From positions 248,001-312,000 of the forward strand of contig NZ_BMUI01000003.1 of the NCBI RefSeq assembly GCF_014650115.1: DNA of 64,000 bases, written 5' to 3'. Numbering within the stretch: the stretch's first letter is position 1; every line of letters begins with the position of its first letter. The notes beneath the pieces are model-generated. The model worked only from the letters and a program-made list of their open reading frames with translations, was not told the DNA's origin and made no database searches. Shown in pieces: positions 33,291 through 42,516 of this stretch. Position numbers and translations under genes: made by a program. This DNA comes from Streptomyces olivaceoviridis. Its GTDB lineage: Bacteria > Actinomycetota > Actinomycetes > Streptomycetales > Streptomycetaceae.

Positions 33291-33803
33291 ATGACCACCA
33301 CCCCCACCCAGCACACCGGCCTCAGGCTTGCCGCCGGTGTGCTCACCGGCATACTCGCCCTCTACATCGCCCTGGTCGCGCTCGGGAACATCACGGACTT
33401 CGGGACCAACCAGCAGTTCGTGCGGCATGTGCTGGCGATGGACACGACGTTCAAGGACGACGATCTGATGTGGCGGGCCGTCACCAGCACGGCGCTTCAG
33501 GACACCGCGTACGTCCTCGTCATCGTGTGGGAGACGGTGGCGGCCCTGCTGCTCATCCGGGGGACGTACCTGTGGGCGCGGCGGAAGGACGACCTCGCCC
33601 GGCGCTGGTCCACCTACGGTCTGCTGATGCTCCTGCTGCTCTTCGGCGCCGGGTTCATCGCGATCGGCGGTGAGTGGTTCGCGATGTGGCAGTCGAAGAC
33701 GTGGAACGGCCTGGACGCGGCGACCCGCGTGGTCCTGCTCAGCGGTGTCGCGTTGATCGTCAACCTGCTGCCGGGTCCGGTCCGGCGGGCCGACTCCGCA
33801 TGA
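33291..33803 (+). CDS. DUF2165-family small integral membrane protein
   Basis: A 170-aa protein with four hydrophobic helices. The loop NITDFGTNQQFVRHVLAMDT, followed by TTF, and the later LRRR/WARRKDDL region match DUF2165. ATG at 33291 has GGGAAG upstream. It overlaps the pentapeptide-repeat gene by ATGA. Function unknown. Confidence 0.8.
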   Translation: MTTTPTQHTGLRLAAGVLTGILALYIALVALGNITDFGTNQQFVRHVLAMDTTFKDDDLMWRAVTSTALQDTAYVLVIVWETVAALLLIRGTYLWARRKDDLARRWSTYGLLMLLLLFGAGFIAIGGEWFAMWQSKTWNGLDAATRVVLLSGVALIVNLLPGPVRRADSA

Positions 33804-34807
33804 CGCGGGGCATACCCCGGGCGGGGGCGCGGAGCGGACAGCTGCGGCGGATCGCCGAGCGCCGGGCGCGGGCCGGCCGGACGGCCGGGCAGCGGCCCCG
33901 GGCTCCGCTGGGCGCGCGCCGCCCGGGGCACCGCCCGAGGGCTCCGGAGCGGACCGGCGGCGCGGCGGGAGCGGGGACCGGTCCGGCGGCCGGCCCGGAA
34001 GGCTGGGGTCAGCGGGCGGGACTCCTCGCCCTGCTGCTCCCCGGGCTGACGGCGGTCGCCACCCTGGTCTTCACCTGGGTGTCCGTCACGCAGGTGTCCG
34101 AGGAGCTGACCATCTCGGAGCAGGGACAGATCGCGGACCGGTACGACAAGGCGATCGAGCGGCTGAACGACGGCTCCGCCAACATCCGCAGGGGGGCGAT
34201 CTTCTCCTTGCAGGGCATCATGGAGGACTCGCCGCGGCAGCAGCCGGCCGTGATCTACGACCTGTCCCAGTACGTCCGCGCCCACGCGGCCAAGAAGGCG
34301 ACCTCGGCCGAGAAGGCGCCCGACATCCAGGCGGCGCTGTCCGTGCTCGGTCAGCGCGATCCCGCGCACGACGGGGACCGGGCCATCGATCTGCGGGGCG
34401 TCCAGCTGGCCGACGTCGATCTCAAGGGCGCCGATCTGAGCGGTGCGCTGCTCGCCGGCGCGGTCTTCTCGCGCGGCAACCTGGAGGGCACGAAGCTGTC
34501 CGGCGCGGACCTGCGGGGCACCGCGCTGCGGCGGACGGTCCTGCACGGCGCCGATCTGTCCCGGGCGAATCTGTACAAGACGGACCTGCGGGAGGCCGAC
34601 CTGACGGAGGCGGACCTGAGGGGCGCGGATCTGACCGGCGCGGAACTCGCCGGGGCCGGACTGGCGGACGTACGGGTCGACGGCGCCACGGAGTGGACCG
34701 GTGCGCACCGGCCGGAAGGGGATCTGCCGACGGCGACCGCGGTCCCGGTCCCGCCGGACCGCACCACGTCGACGGCCACTCCCCGGTCCCGCGGGGACGC
34801 TACTTGA
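33800..34807 (+). CDS. Pentapeptide-repeat membrane protein
   Basis: A 335-aa protein. The N-terminal 70 residues are Arg/Pro/Gly-rich; a transmembrane helix follows at ~75-95 (GLLALLLPGLTAVATLVFTW). The segment ISEQGQIADRYDKAIERLND is a linker typical of actinobacterial pentapeptide proteins, and residues ~195-300 hold about 20 A(D/N)LxG repeats (LKGADLSGALLAGAVF...). It is translationally coupled to the DUF2165 gene. The repeats form a right-handed beta-helix in known homologues; the role here is unknown. Its 3' end overlaps the convergent gene by 8 bp. Confidence 0.88.
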   Translation: MTRGIPRAGARSGQLRRIAERRARAGRTAGQRPRAPLGARRPGHRPRAPERTGGAAGAGTGPAAGPEGWGQRAGLLALLLPGLTAVATLVFTWVSVTQVSEELTISEQGQIADRYDKAIERLNDGSANIRRGAIFSLQGIMEDSPRQQPAVIYDLSQYVRAHAAKKATSAEKAPDIQAALSVLGQRDPAHDGDRAIDLRGVQLADVDLKGADLSGALLAGAVFSRGNLEGTKLSGADLRGTALRRTVLHGADLSRANLYKTDLREADLTEADLRGADLTGAELAGAGLADVRVDGATEWTGAHRPEGDLPTATAVPVPPDRTTSTATPRSRGDAT

Positions 34808-35372
34808 CCACCGCGACCCGGGTGCCCTGGTCGCCGAAGGCCCACAGGGCGGCTCCGTCCTCCTTGTGGAGGCGGATGCCGCCCAGTTTCTGGCCGTTCG
34901 CGGGCGGGGGCGAGGAGCCGTCCAGGGCGTTGGAGAAGGCGATGTTCACGCCGGACACCCTGGTGAAGTACATGATGTGCTCGATCTGCACGCCGTCCGA
35001 GCCCTTGAGGGACTGGGTGCGCAGGGTGATCGAGTAGCGGCCGGGCTGCGGGCTCACCGTGCCCGGCCACACCGTGAACGTACGGGCCGCCTTGCCGGTC
35101 GCGTCGACCAGCCAGACCCGCTTCTCACCGAGCGAGTACACGATCCGGCGGCCCTCGCCGGACTCGTCCGGCAGAGCGGGGACGGACGGCGTCCGCGGCG
35201 TCAGCGACGCGTGGGGGCTCGCCGTCGCCGACGCGCTGGGCCTGGTCACGGCGGCCGTGGGATGCGGCGCGTGGTTCGCCTGCACGGCGAGGGCGACGAC
35301 GGCAGCGGTCGCCCCCGCCGTCAGACCGGTGACCCAGGCCCACGAGGGCAGTCGGGCAGCCACGGGACGCAT
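34800..35372 (-). CDS. L,D-transpeptidase-like protein lacking the catalytic Cys
   Basis: A 190-aa protein with one N-terminal transmembrane or signal-anchor helix (WAWVTGLTAGATAAVVALAV), a Pro/Ser/Thr-rich linker and a C-terminal YkuD-type domain: VYSLGEKRVWLVDATGKAAR, then TVWPGTVSPQPGRYSITLR. Where active enzymes have SHGCxRL, this one reads LGGIRLHKED, so the nucleophilic Cys and catalytic His are missing. It is probably a non-catalytic peptidoglycan-binding or structural variant. The start may be ATG 35372 or GTG 35363 (better spaced from GGAGGAG). Confidence 0.7.
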   Translation of the reverse strand: MRPVAARLPSWAWVTGLTAGATAAVVALAVQANHAPHPTAAVTRPSASATASPHASLTPRTPSVPALPDESGEGRRIVYSLGEKRVWLVDATGKAARTFTVWPGTVSPQPGRYSITLRTQSLKGSDGVQIEHIMYFTRVSGVNIAFSNALDGSSPPPANGQKLGGIRLHKEDGAALWAFGDQGTRVAVVK

Positions 35373-35457
35373 CTCCTCCGCTACGGGTCCCCCTTCTCGG
35401 CACAGGGGTCGGATCATCGTACTCAGTCCGCGGAGGGGGATCGGTCCGGGAGGCCGC

Positions 35458-38043
35458 TCAGTCCAGGACCGGCAGCAGGTCCGGCAGGTGCCCGTCGGAC
35501 GCCTCGGCCGCCCGCCGGCGCTCCTCCGGCACCTCACCGTAGAGGGTGGTGCGCGGCTTCGCGGGGCGGCCGGCCGCCTCCGCCACCGCGACCAGGTCGC
35601 GGACCGACTTGTACGAGCCGTACGAGGAGCCCGCCATGCGGGAGATCGTCTCCTCCATCAGCGTCCCGCCGAGGTCGTTCGCGCCGGAGCGGAGCATCTC
35701 CGCCGCCCCCTCGGTGCCCAGTTTGACCCAGCTTGTCTGGATGTTGGGGATCCAGGGGTGCAGCAGGAGACGGGCCATCGCCGTGACCGCCCGGTTGTCC
35801 CGCAGCGTCGGGCCGGGGCGGGCGATGCCGGCCAGGTACACCGGGGCGTTCGTGTGGATGAACGGCAGCGTGACGAACTCGGTGAAGCCGCCCGTCTCGC
35901 GCTGGATCCCGGCCAGTGTGCGCAGGTGGCCGAGCCAGTGCCGGGGCTGGTCCACGTGCCCGTACATCATCGTGGACGAGGAGCGGATGCCCAGCTCGTG
36001 CGCGGTGCGGATCACCTCGATCCAGGTGGCCGCGGGCAGCTTGCCCTTGGTCAGCACCCAGCGGACCTCGTCGTCCAGGATCTCCGCGGCCGTACCGGGC
36101 ACGGAGTCCAGGCCCGCCTCCTTGGCCGCCGTGAGCCACTCGCGGATCGACATGCCGGTCCGGGTCGCGCCGTTCACCACCTCCATCGGGGAGAAGGCGT
36201 GGACGTGCATCCCGGGGACGCGCTCCTTCACCGCCTTCGCGATGTCGAAGTACGCGGTGCCCGGCAGGTCCGGGTGGATGCCGCCCTGCATGCACACCTC
36301 GACCGCGCCCACGTCCCACGCCTGCTGGGCGCGGTCGGCGACCTGCTCCAGCGAGAGCGTGTACGCGTCCGCGTCCGTGCGGCGCTGCGCGAAGGCGCAG
36401 AACCGGCAGCCGGTGTAGCAGACGTTGGTGAAGTTGATGTTCCGGGTGACGATGTAGGTGACGTCGTCACCGACCGCCGACCTGCGGACGTCGTCGGCCA
36501 CCCGGCACAGCGCGTCCAGCGCCGGACCGTCCGCGTGCAGCAGGGCGAGGGCCTCGGCGTCGGTCAGCCGGGTGGGGTCGTCGGCCGCCGTGCGCAGCGC
36601 CTCGCGCACGTCGGCGTCGATGCGTTCGGGAGCCATGCCGGGGGCCGCCGCCTCCCGCAGGGCCTCCCAGTCGCCGTACACCTCGTCGAAGTCGGCGCGC
36701 CGGTCGCCGGTACGTCCCTCGCTGTCGATGGACGTGTGCAGGTCCGTGCGGCCGGAGGCGGTGAACACCTCCTCGGGCTCCTGCCAGGGCCGGCCCGTGA
36801 CCGGCGCGTCCGGCAGGGCGAGGCCCGTGACCGGGTCGGCGAGGGCGGACACGTGCGGGCGCAGCCGCGGGTCCAGCCAGGGCTCGCCGCGGCGGACGAA
36901 CTCCGGGTAGACGCAGAGGCGTTCCCGTAGTTCGAAGCCGGCGGCGCGGGAGCGCTCGGTGAGTTCGTCGATCTGCGGCCAGGGGCGTTCGGGGTTGACG
37001 TGGTCGATGGTCAGCGGGGAGACCCCGCCCCAGTCGTCGATGCCGGCGCCGATCAGCCGCTCGTACTCGGCGTCGACCAGGTTCGGCGGGGCCTGGAGGC
37101 AGGCCGACGGGCCCATGATGTGCCGGGCGACGGCCACCGTGGCGACCAGGTCGTCCAGTTCGGCGTCCGGCATGCCGCGCATCGCCGTGTCCGGCTTGGC
37201 GCGGAAGTTCTGGATGATCAGCTCCTGGATGCCGTGGTAGGCCCGGGAGACCTTCCGGAGCGCGAACAGGGAGTCCGCGCGCTCCTCGTAGGTCTCGCCG
37301 ATGCCGATGAGCAGGCCGGAGGTGAAGGGGACGGAGGAGCGGCCGGCGTCCTCCAGGACGCGCAGCCGGACGGCCGGTTCCTTGTCCGGGGAGCCGTGGT
37401 GCGGGCCGCCCGGCTCGGACCACAGGCGGGTCGCGGTCGTCTCCAGCATCATGCCCATGCTGGGCGCGACGGGCTTCAGCCGCTGGAAGTCGGTCCACGT
37501 CAGCACGCCCGGGTTGAGGTGGGGAAGGAGTCCCGTCTCCTCCAGGATGCGGATGGAGATGGCGCGGACATAGGCGATGGTGTCGTCGTAGCCGTGCGCG
37601 TCGAGCCACTCGCGCGCCTCCGGCCAGCGGTCCTCCGGCTTGTCGCCGAGGGTGATCAGGGCTTCCTTGCAGCCGAGGGCGGCACCCTTGCGGGCGATGT
37701 CCAGCACCTCGTCGGGGGACATGAACATGCCGTGCCCGGCGCGGCGCAGCTTGCCGGGCACGGTGACGAACGTGCAGTAGTGGCACTTGTCCCGGCACAG
37801 CCGGGTGAGGGGGATGAAGACGCTCTTCGAGTACGTGATCACGCCGGGCCTGCCCGCCGCCTCCAGGCCCGCGTCCCGCACCCGGGCGGCGGAGGCGGCG
37901 AGGTCGGTGAGGTCCTCACCCCGCGCCTGGAGCAGCACCGCCGCCTCGGCGACATCGAGGGCGACGCCGTCCCGGGCGCGTTTGAGGGCGCGACGCATGG
38001 AGTTCTCGGTGGGGCCGGTTCCGGAGGTCGCGGAAGTCGTCAT
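35458..38043 (-). CDS. fbiC: Bifunctional FO synthase (7,8-didemethyl-8-hydroxy-5-deazariboflavin synthase)
   Basis: An 861-aa fusion of the CofG and CofH radical-SAM enzymes that builds FO, the chromophore of coenzyme F420, from tyrosine and a flavin-pathway precursor. The first radical-SAM CxxxCxxC is CRDKCHYC (83-90), and the second is CYTGCRFC (~541-548). Length and domain order match actinobacterial FbiC. ATG at 38043; the weak Shine-Dalgarno abuts the ATG. Several potential F420 users are encoded nearby (the LLM protein just upstream and a Ddn-like protein). Confidence 0.95.
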   Translation of the reverse strand: MTTSATSGTGPTENSMRRALKRARDGVALDVAEAAVLLQARGEDLTDLAASAARVRDAGLEAAGRPGVITYSKSVFIPLTRLCRDKCHYCTFVTVPGKLRRAGHGMFMSPDEVLDIARKGAALGCKEALITLGDKPEDRWPEAREWLDAHGYDDTIAYVRAISIRILEETGLLPHLNPGVLTWTDFQRLKPVAPSMGMMLETTATRLWSEPGGPHHGSPDKEPAVRLRVLEDAGRSSVPFTSGLLIGIGETYEERADSLFALRKVSRAYHGIQELIIQNFRAKPDTAMRGMPDAELDDLVATVAVARHIMGPSACLQAPPNLVDAEYERLIGAGIDDWGGVSPLTIDHVNPERPWPQIDELTERSRAAGFELRERLCVYPEFVRRGEPWLDPRLRPHVSALADPVTGLALPDAPVTGRPWQEPEEVFTASGRTDLHTSIDSEGRTGDRRADFDEVYGDWEALREAAAPGMAPERIDADVREALRTAADDPTRLTDAEALALLHADGPALDALCRVADDVRRSAVGDDVTYIVTRNINFTNVCYTGCRFCAFAQRRTDADAYTLSLEQVADRAQQAWDVGAVEVCMQGGIHPDLPGTAYFDIAKAVKERVPGMHVHAFSPMEVVNGATRTGMSIREWLTAAKEAGLDSVPGTAAEILDDEVRWVLTKGKLPAATWIEVIRTAHELGIRSSSTMMYGHVDQPRHWLGHLRTLAGIQRETGGFTEFVTLPFIHTNAPVYLAGIARPGPTLRDNRAVTAMARLLLHPWIPNIQTSWVKLGTEGAAEMLRSGANDLGGTLMEETISRMAGSSYGSYKSVRDLVAVAEAAGRPAKPRTTLYGEVPEERRRAAEASDGHLPDLLPVLD

Positions 38044-38068
38044 TCCTTGAGCATACGTTCGCGTTTGA

Positions 38069-38935
38069 TCACTGTTGCGGGGCACTGTCCGGGAGGAGGG
38101 GGCCGTAGGCGTCGAGCGCCCGCAGCACCTCCGCCTCCCTGGCCGGCGGCAACTGCACCACGACCTCCTCGATGCCCAGTTCGGCGTAGTGGGCGAGCTT
38201 GCCGGGGGTGGGCTGGACGGCGTACGGCACGACCTGGAGGGCGGCCGGGTCCCGGCCCGCGTCCGCCCACACCGAGCGCAGCACGGGCAGCGACTCGGAA
38301 AGTCCGCGCCCGCCGATCGGCAGCCAGCCGTCGGCGTACTCGGCGATGTGCGCGAACAGCTTGGGTCCGGCGGCCCCGCCGACGAGCGTGCGCGGGCCGA
38401 CGACCGGGCCGCGCGGCTTCTGGGCGGGCTTGGGGTGGGCGAAGCTGGCCCGTACGGCGCCGAACTCCCCCTCGTACGCGGTCGGCTCCTCGCTCCACAG
38501 CGCGCGCATCAGCGCCATCCGTTCCCGGACCAGCTCCCGGCGGGTCCGCCAGGTCACGCCGTGGTCGGCGGCCTCCTCCACGTTCCAGCCGTAGCCGAGG
38601 CCGAGGGTGAAACGGCCGCCGGACAGGTGGTCGAGGGAGGCGATCTGCTTGGCGAGGTCGATGGGGTCGTGCTGGGCGACGAGGGTGATGCCGGTACCGA
38701 GCGCCAGCCGCTGGGTCACGGCCGCCGCCTGGGCCAGGGCCACGAAGGGGTCGAGGGTGCGGCCGTACTCGCGCGGGAGGTCGCCGCCGGCGGGGTAGGG
38801 GGTGGTGCGGTCGACCGGGATGTGGGTGTGCTCCGGGAGGTAGAGGCCGGAGAACCCGCGTTGTTCCAGTTCGCGGGCGAGGTGGGTGGGGGTGACGGTC
38901 TCGTCGGTGAGGAAGATCGTGACGGAGATGCGCAT
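38069..38935 (-). CDS. LLM-class F420-dependent oxidoreductase
   Basis: A 288-aa luciferase-like TIM-barrel protein. [34 protein letters not shown] and [20 protein letters not shown] are the family signatures of the F420-using branch. It is 25 bp upstream of fbiC on the same strand, so probably co-transcribed with F420 biosynthesis. ATG at 38935; the palindrome CGACC-GGTT-GGTCG lies in its promoter. Substrate unknown. Confidence 0.9.
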   Translation of the reverse strand: MRISVTIFLTDETVTPTHLARELEQRGFSGLYLPEHTHIPVDRTTPYPAGGDLPREYGRTLDPFVALAQAAAVTQRLALGTGITLVAQHDPIDLAKQIASLDHLSGGRFTLGLGYGWNVEEAADHGVTWRTRRELVRERMALMRALWSEEPTAYEGEFGAVRASFAHPKPAQKPRGPVVGPRTLVGGAAGPKLFAHIAEYADGWLPIGGRGLSESLPVLRSVWADAGRDPAALQVVPYAVQPTPGKLAHYAELGIEEVVVQLPPAREAEVLRALDAYGPLLPDSAPQQ

Positions 38936-38947
38936 GGGGCATCGTAC

Positions 38948-38961
38948 CGACCGGTTGGTCG
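38948..38961. promoter_or_regulatory. Candidate TetR-type operator upstream of the LLM gene
   Basis: The inverted repeat CGACC-GGTT-GGTCG (flanking bases ...TAC and CTCG...) lies 12 bp before the start codon of the F420-dependent oxidoreductase. The size and symmetry suit a TetR-family site and it differs from the CTGAC-type palindromes elsewhere in this window. Confidence 0.4.
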
Positions 38962-39065
38962 CTCGTCAGGGGTGCGCGCGGGTCCGTCGCGGCTTGTCGC
39001 GCCCACGCGGCAACGTCGCATATCGATACTGTCCCGCGCCCTTCGGGGCGCCTACCGTGGGCCTT

Positions 39066-40484
39066 GTGACCACCTTGCGCGGCACTCTCCCCCCGGGCTC
39101 CCCCGACTACGTCTACCTCCCGTTCGAAGTACCGCCGGGAACCGCGGAGTTGCGGGTCTCCTACACCTACGACAAACCCCCCGTCCCGCCCGGCACCCCC
39201 GGCAACGCCCTCGACATCGGGCTGTTCGACACGCGCGGTACCGAGCTGGGCGGGCGGGGGTTCCGGGGGTGGTCGGGCGGGGCACGCGGCGAGTTCTTCG
39301 TGCGCGCGGACGCGGCGACGCCCGGGTATCTCCCGGGGCCGCTGACGCCCGGCACGTGGTCCATCGCGCTCGGGCCGTACACCGTGGCGCCGCAGGGGCT
39401 GTCGTACGAGGTGACCGTCACGCTGACGGAGGGGGCGGCCGGGGAGACGCCCGAGCCGGTGTACCCGCCGGACCGGGCCCGGGGGCGGGGGCGGGACTGG
39501 TACCGGGGCGACTGCCATCTGCACTCCTGGCACTCCGACGGGCGCCGCACCCCGGCCGAGATCGCGGACCTGGCCCGCGCGGCCGGGCTCGACTTCCTCA
39601 ACAGCTCCGACCACAACACGCACGCCTCGCACGCCCACTGGGCCGACGCGGCCGGCGACGACCTGCTGGTGCTGCTCGGCGAGGAGGTCACCACCAGGAA
39701 CGGGCACGTCCTGGCGCTCGGCACCGAGCCGGGCACCTTCGTCGACTGGCGCTACCGGGCCAGGGACGGCCGCTGGGCGCACTTCGCGCGGGAGATCCGG
39801 CGGGCCGGCGGTCTGGTCGTCCCGGCCCATCCGCACGCCGACTGCGTGGGCTGCGGCTGGAAGTTCGGGTTCGCGCGGGCGGACGTCGTGGAGGTGTGGA
39901 ACGGGCTCTGGACACCTGACGAGGAAGTGGCGCTGGCGGCCTGGGACGCGGGGCTGGTGGCGTCGGCGCGGGGCGAGCGGGCGTGGCTGCCGGCGATGGG
40001 CAACAGCGACGCCCATCGCGCCCCGGACGTCGTCGGGCTGCCCCAGACGGTCGTCCTCGCCGACGGCCTGACCCGGGAGGCGATCCAGGAGGGGCTGCGG
40101 GCCGGGCGGTCGTACGTGGCCGAGTCACGGCAGGTCTCGCTGGCGTTCTCCGTGACGGCCGAAGAGGGTGGACGGGCCGGGATCGGGGAGCGGTTGGCGG
40201 CCGGGCGGGACACCCCGGTGACCGTCCGGCTGGAGGTGTCCGGGGCGCCGCGCTGCTCGGTGCGGTTCGTCACCGACCAGGGCGTGCTGTACACCGGCGA
40301 ACCGCTGCCGGTGTCCGGCGCGGGCACCGTGGAGTGGCGCACGACCCCGGACCGCGCGGCCTATGTGCGGGCCGAACTACGGCACGAGACGGCGCTCGGC
40401 CCGGTGCCGGGGGCGATGGCCGCGTTCACCAACCCGGTCTTCCTCGGACCGGCGGAAGTCGGGGGGCCCGGGACGGCTCGGTGA
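39066..40484 (+). CDS. CehA/McbA-family metallohydrolase (PHP domain)
   Basis: A 472-aa metal-dependent hydrolase. The PHP domain (~145-360) has the metal ligands GDCHLHSWHSDG, SSDHNTH, PAHPHADC and NSDAHR. The N-terminal ~130 residues form a beta-sandwich domain (VPPGTAELRVSYTYDKPPVP), common in this family. Members hydrolyse phosphoesters, carbamates or amides; the substrate cannot be deduced. GTG at 39066; the longer frame upstream crosses the divergent LLM promoter. Confidence 0.88.
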   Translation: MTTLRGTLPPGSPDYVYLPFEVPPGTAELRVSYTYDKPPVPPGTPGNALDIGLFDTRGTELGGRGFRGWSGGARGEFFVRADAATPGYLPGPLTPGTWSIALGPYTVAPQGLSYEVTVTLTEGAAGETPEPVYPPDRARGRGRDWYRGDCHLHSWHSDGRRTPAEIADLARAAGLDFLNSSDHNTHASHAHWADAAGDDLLVLLGEEVTTRNGHVLALGTEPGTFVDWRYRARDGRWAHFAREIRRAGGLVVPAHPHADCVGCGWKFGFARADVVEVWNGLWTPDEEVALAAWDAGLVASARGERAWLPAMGNSDAHRAPDVVGLPQTVVLADGLTREAIQEGLRAGRSYVAESRQVSLAFSVTAEEGGRAGIGERLAAGRDTPVTVRLEVSGAPRCSVRFVTDQGVLYTGEPLPVSGAGTVEWRTTPDRAAYVRAELRHETALGPVPGAMAAFTNPVFLGPAEVGGPGTAR

Positions 40485-40575
40485 GGCGGGTCCGGGGCGT
40501 GGCCCCGTTGCGCTCCGGCGTGGCGTGGTGGAGGCTGGCGTCCTCGTGCCGGGAGAGAACAGGGGAGCCGGAGTC

Positions 40576-40971
40576 ATGTCAGGCCGCGCAGACCGCAAGC
40601 ACCGCGTCGTGACCCGCTTCCAGCGGTACGTCGCCAACCCGCTCATCCGGCGCCTGCCGTTCCAGAACCTGCTGGAGACCACCGGCCGGACCTCCGGGCT
40701 GCCCCGGCGGACCCCGATCGGCGGGCGCCGGGTCGGCGGCTCCTACTGGCTGGTCTCCGAGTTCGGCCTGAAGTCGCAGTACGTGCGCAACATCCAGGCC
40801 GACCCCACGGTCCGGGTCCGCATCGCCGGCCGCTGGCACCACGGCACCGCCCACCTGCTCCCCGACGACGACCCCGCGGCCCGGCTGCGCACCCTGCCCC
40901 GCCTCAACAGCGCGGCGGTACGCGCGCTCGGCACGGACCTGCTGACCGTACGGGTGGACCTGACCGACTGA
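40576..40971 (+). CDS. Deazaflavin (F420)-dependent nitroreductase-family protein
   Basis: A 131-aa split-beta-barrel protein of the Ddn/DUF385 type. LLETTGRTSGLPRRTPIGGR and LVSEFGLKSQYVRNIQADP are diagnostic, and VRIAGRWHHGTAHLL follows. ATG at 40576 with a GGAG Shine-Dalgarno. Such proteins reduce quinones or other acceptors with F420H2, fitting the nearby fbiC. It ends 21 bp from the convergent aldehyde dehydrogenase gene. Confidence 0.88.
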   Translation: MSGRADRKHRVVTRFQRYVANPLIRRLPFQNLLETTGRTSGLPRRTPIGGRRVGGSYWLVSEFGLKSQYVRNIQADPTVRVRIAGRWHHGTAHLLPDDDPAARLRTLPRLNSAAVRALGTDLLTVRVDLTD

Positions 40972-40992
40972 GCCCCGTCGCCCGCCGGTCCC

Positions 40993-42516
40993 TCACCCCG
41001 GCCACACCAGGGACTGCACCTCGCTGTACGCGTGCAGGGCGTGGACGCCGACGTCCCGGCCGACGCCGCTCTTCTTGAAGCCGCCGAACGGGGCCTCCAT
41101 GTTGCGCCCGACGGTGTTGATGCCGACACCGCCGGCCCGCAGTTGTCGCGCCAGCCGGAAGGCGCGGGCGACGTCGCCGGACCAGACGTAGTCGATGAGG
41201 CCGTAGTCGGAGTCGTTGGCGAGGGCCACGCCTTCCTCCTCCTCGTCGAACGGGATCACCACCACCACGGGCCCGAAGATCTCCTCCCGCGCCACCCGCA
41301 TGTCGTTCGCGCAGTCGGCGAGGAGGGTGGGCGCGACGAAGAACCCCCGCTCCAGGGGCGGGCGTTCGCCGCCCGACACGACCACGGCGCCCTCCTCGCG
41401 CCCCAGTTCGACGTACGACTCCACGCGCGCCCGGTGCTCGGCGGAGATCAGCGGGCCCACGACCGTGTCCGCAGCCGCCGGGTCCCCCACCTTCAGGCGG
41501 CCCGCGTACGCGGCCAGCTGCTCCACCAGGCGGTCGTACACCCCGCGCTGGGCCAGTACCCGGGTCGGGGCCGTGCAGATCTGGCCGCTGTAGAAGGAGA
41601 AGGTGGTGCCGATGCCGGCGACGGCCGAGGCGAGGTCGGCGTCGTCGAGGACGAGCGCGGCCCCCTTCCCGCCCAGCTCCATCAGCTGCCGCTTCATGTC
41701 CCGCCCGCACACCTCGCCGATGCGCCGCCCGACGGCCGTGGACCCGGTGAAGCTGACCATGTCGACGTCACCGGAGGCCACCACGGCCTCCCCCACGGAC
41801 ACGTCCCGCCCGGAGACGACGTTCACCACGCCCGGCGGCACCCCGGCCGCCTCCAGCGCCTCGGCCATCCGGTACACGGAGAGGGGGTCCTGCGGGGCGG
41901 GCTTGACCACGACCGTGTTGCCCATCGCCAGCGCCGGGGCGATCTTCCCGGCCGGGTTGGCCCACGGGTTGTTGTACGAGGTGACGCAGGTGACGACCCC
42001 GACGGGCTGCCGTACCGCCAGCGCCCCCATCACCCCGGCCCTCCCCATCGGCCCGGCCTCGTTGATCTGCGGGGCGACGGCCCACTCGGCGGGCTCCACG
42101 CGCGCGTACCGGCGGAAGCGGGCCGCGGCCACCCCGACCTGCATCGCGCGAGCCGTCCCGGTGGTCGCGCCGGTCTCGGCACGGGCCAGGTCGGCATACG
42201 GCACCAGCCGCTCCCGGATGATCTCCGCGGCCCGCCCGAGCAGCGCGGCCCGCTCCTCCGGCCGGGTCCGCGACCACGCCCCGAACGCCTCCCGGGCCGC
42301 CGCGCAGGCCGCCCGCGCCTGCGCGGTCGAGGCCTCCGGAGCCCAGCCGACGGTCTCCTCGGTGGCCGGGTCGGTCACCGGGTAGTGCCCGGCGTCCGGC
42401 GCCACCCACCGGCCGCCGACGAACAGCGGCTGCCCCTCGCCCCCCGCGTGCGCACCACCGGCACCCCCCGCGTGCGCACCGCCCGCGTCCGCCGCGTGCC
42501 CGCCGGCCGCGCTCAC
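40993..42516 (-). CDS. Aldehyde dehydrogenase
   Basis: A 507-aa NAD(P)-dependent aldehyde dehydrogenase. It has PAGKIAPALAMGNTVVVKPA, the Glu in QLMELGGKGAALVL, the nucleophilic Cys in FYSGQICTAPTRV and PFGGFKKSG near the end. GTG at 42516 overlaps the stop of the amidohydrolase gene (GTGA). The first ~30 residues are an Ala/Gly/His-rich repeat (AGGAHAGG) specified by a short direct DNA repeat and absent from usual family members. It is the last gene of an operon with an LLM oxidoreductase and an N-acyl-D-amino acid deacylase-like hydrolase. Confidence 0.92.
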   Translation of the reverse strand: MSAAGGHAADAGGAHAGGAGGAHAGGEGQPLFVGGRWVAPDAGHYPVTDPATEETVGWAPEASTAQARAACAAAREAFGAWSRTRPEERAALLGRAAEIIRERLVPYADLARAETGATTGTARAMQVGVAAARFRRYARVEPAEWAVAPQINEAGPMGRAGVMGALAVRQPVGVVTCVTSYNNPWANPAGKIAPALAMGNTVVVKPAPQDPLSVYRMAEALEAAGVPPGVVNVVSGRDVSVGEAVVASGDVDMVSFTGSTAVGRRIGEVCGRDMKRQLMELGGKGAALVLDDADLASAVAGIGTTFSFYSGQICTAPTRVLAQRGVYDRLVEQLAAYAGRLKVGDPAAADTVVGPLISAEHRARVESYVELGREEGAVVVSGGERPPLERGFFVAPTLLADCANDMRVAREEIFGPVVVVIPFDEEEEGVALANDSDYGLIDYVWSGDVARAFRLARQLRAGGVGINTVGRNMEAPFGGFKKSGVGRDVGVHALHAYSEVQSLVWPG

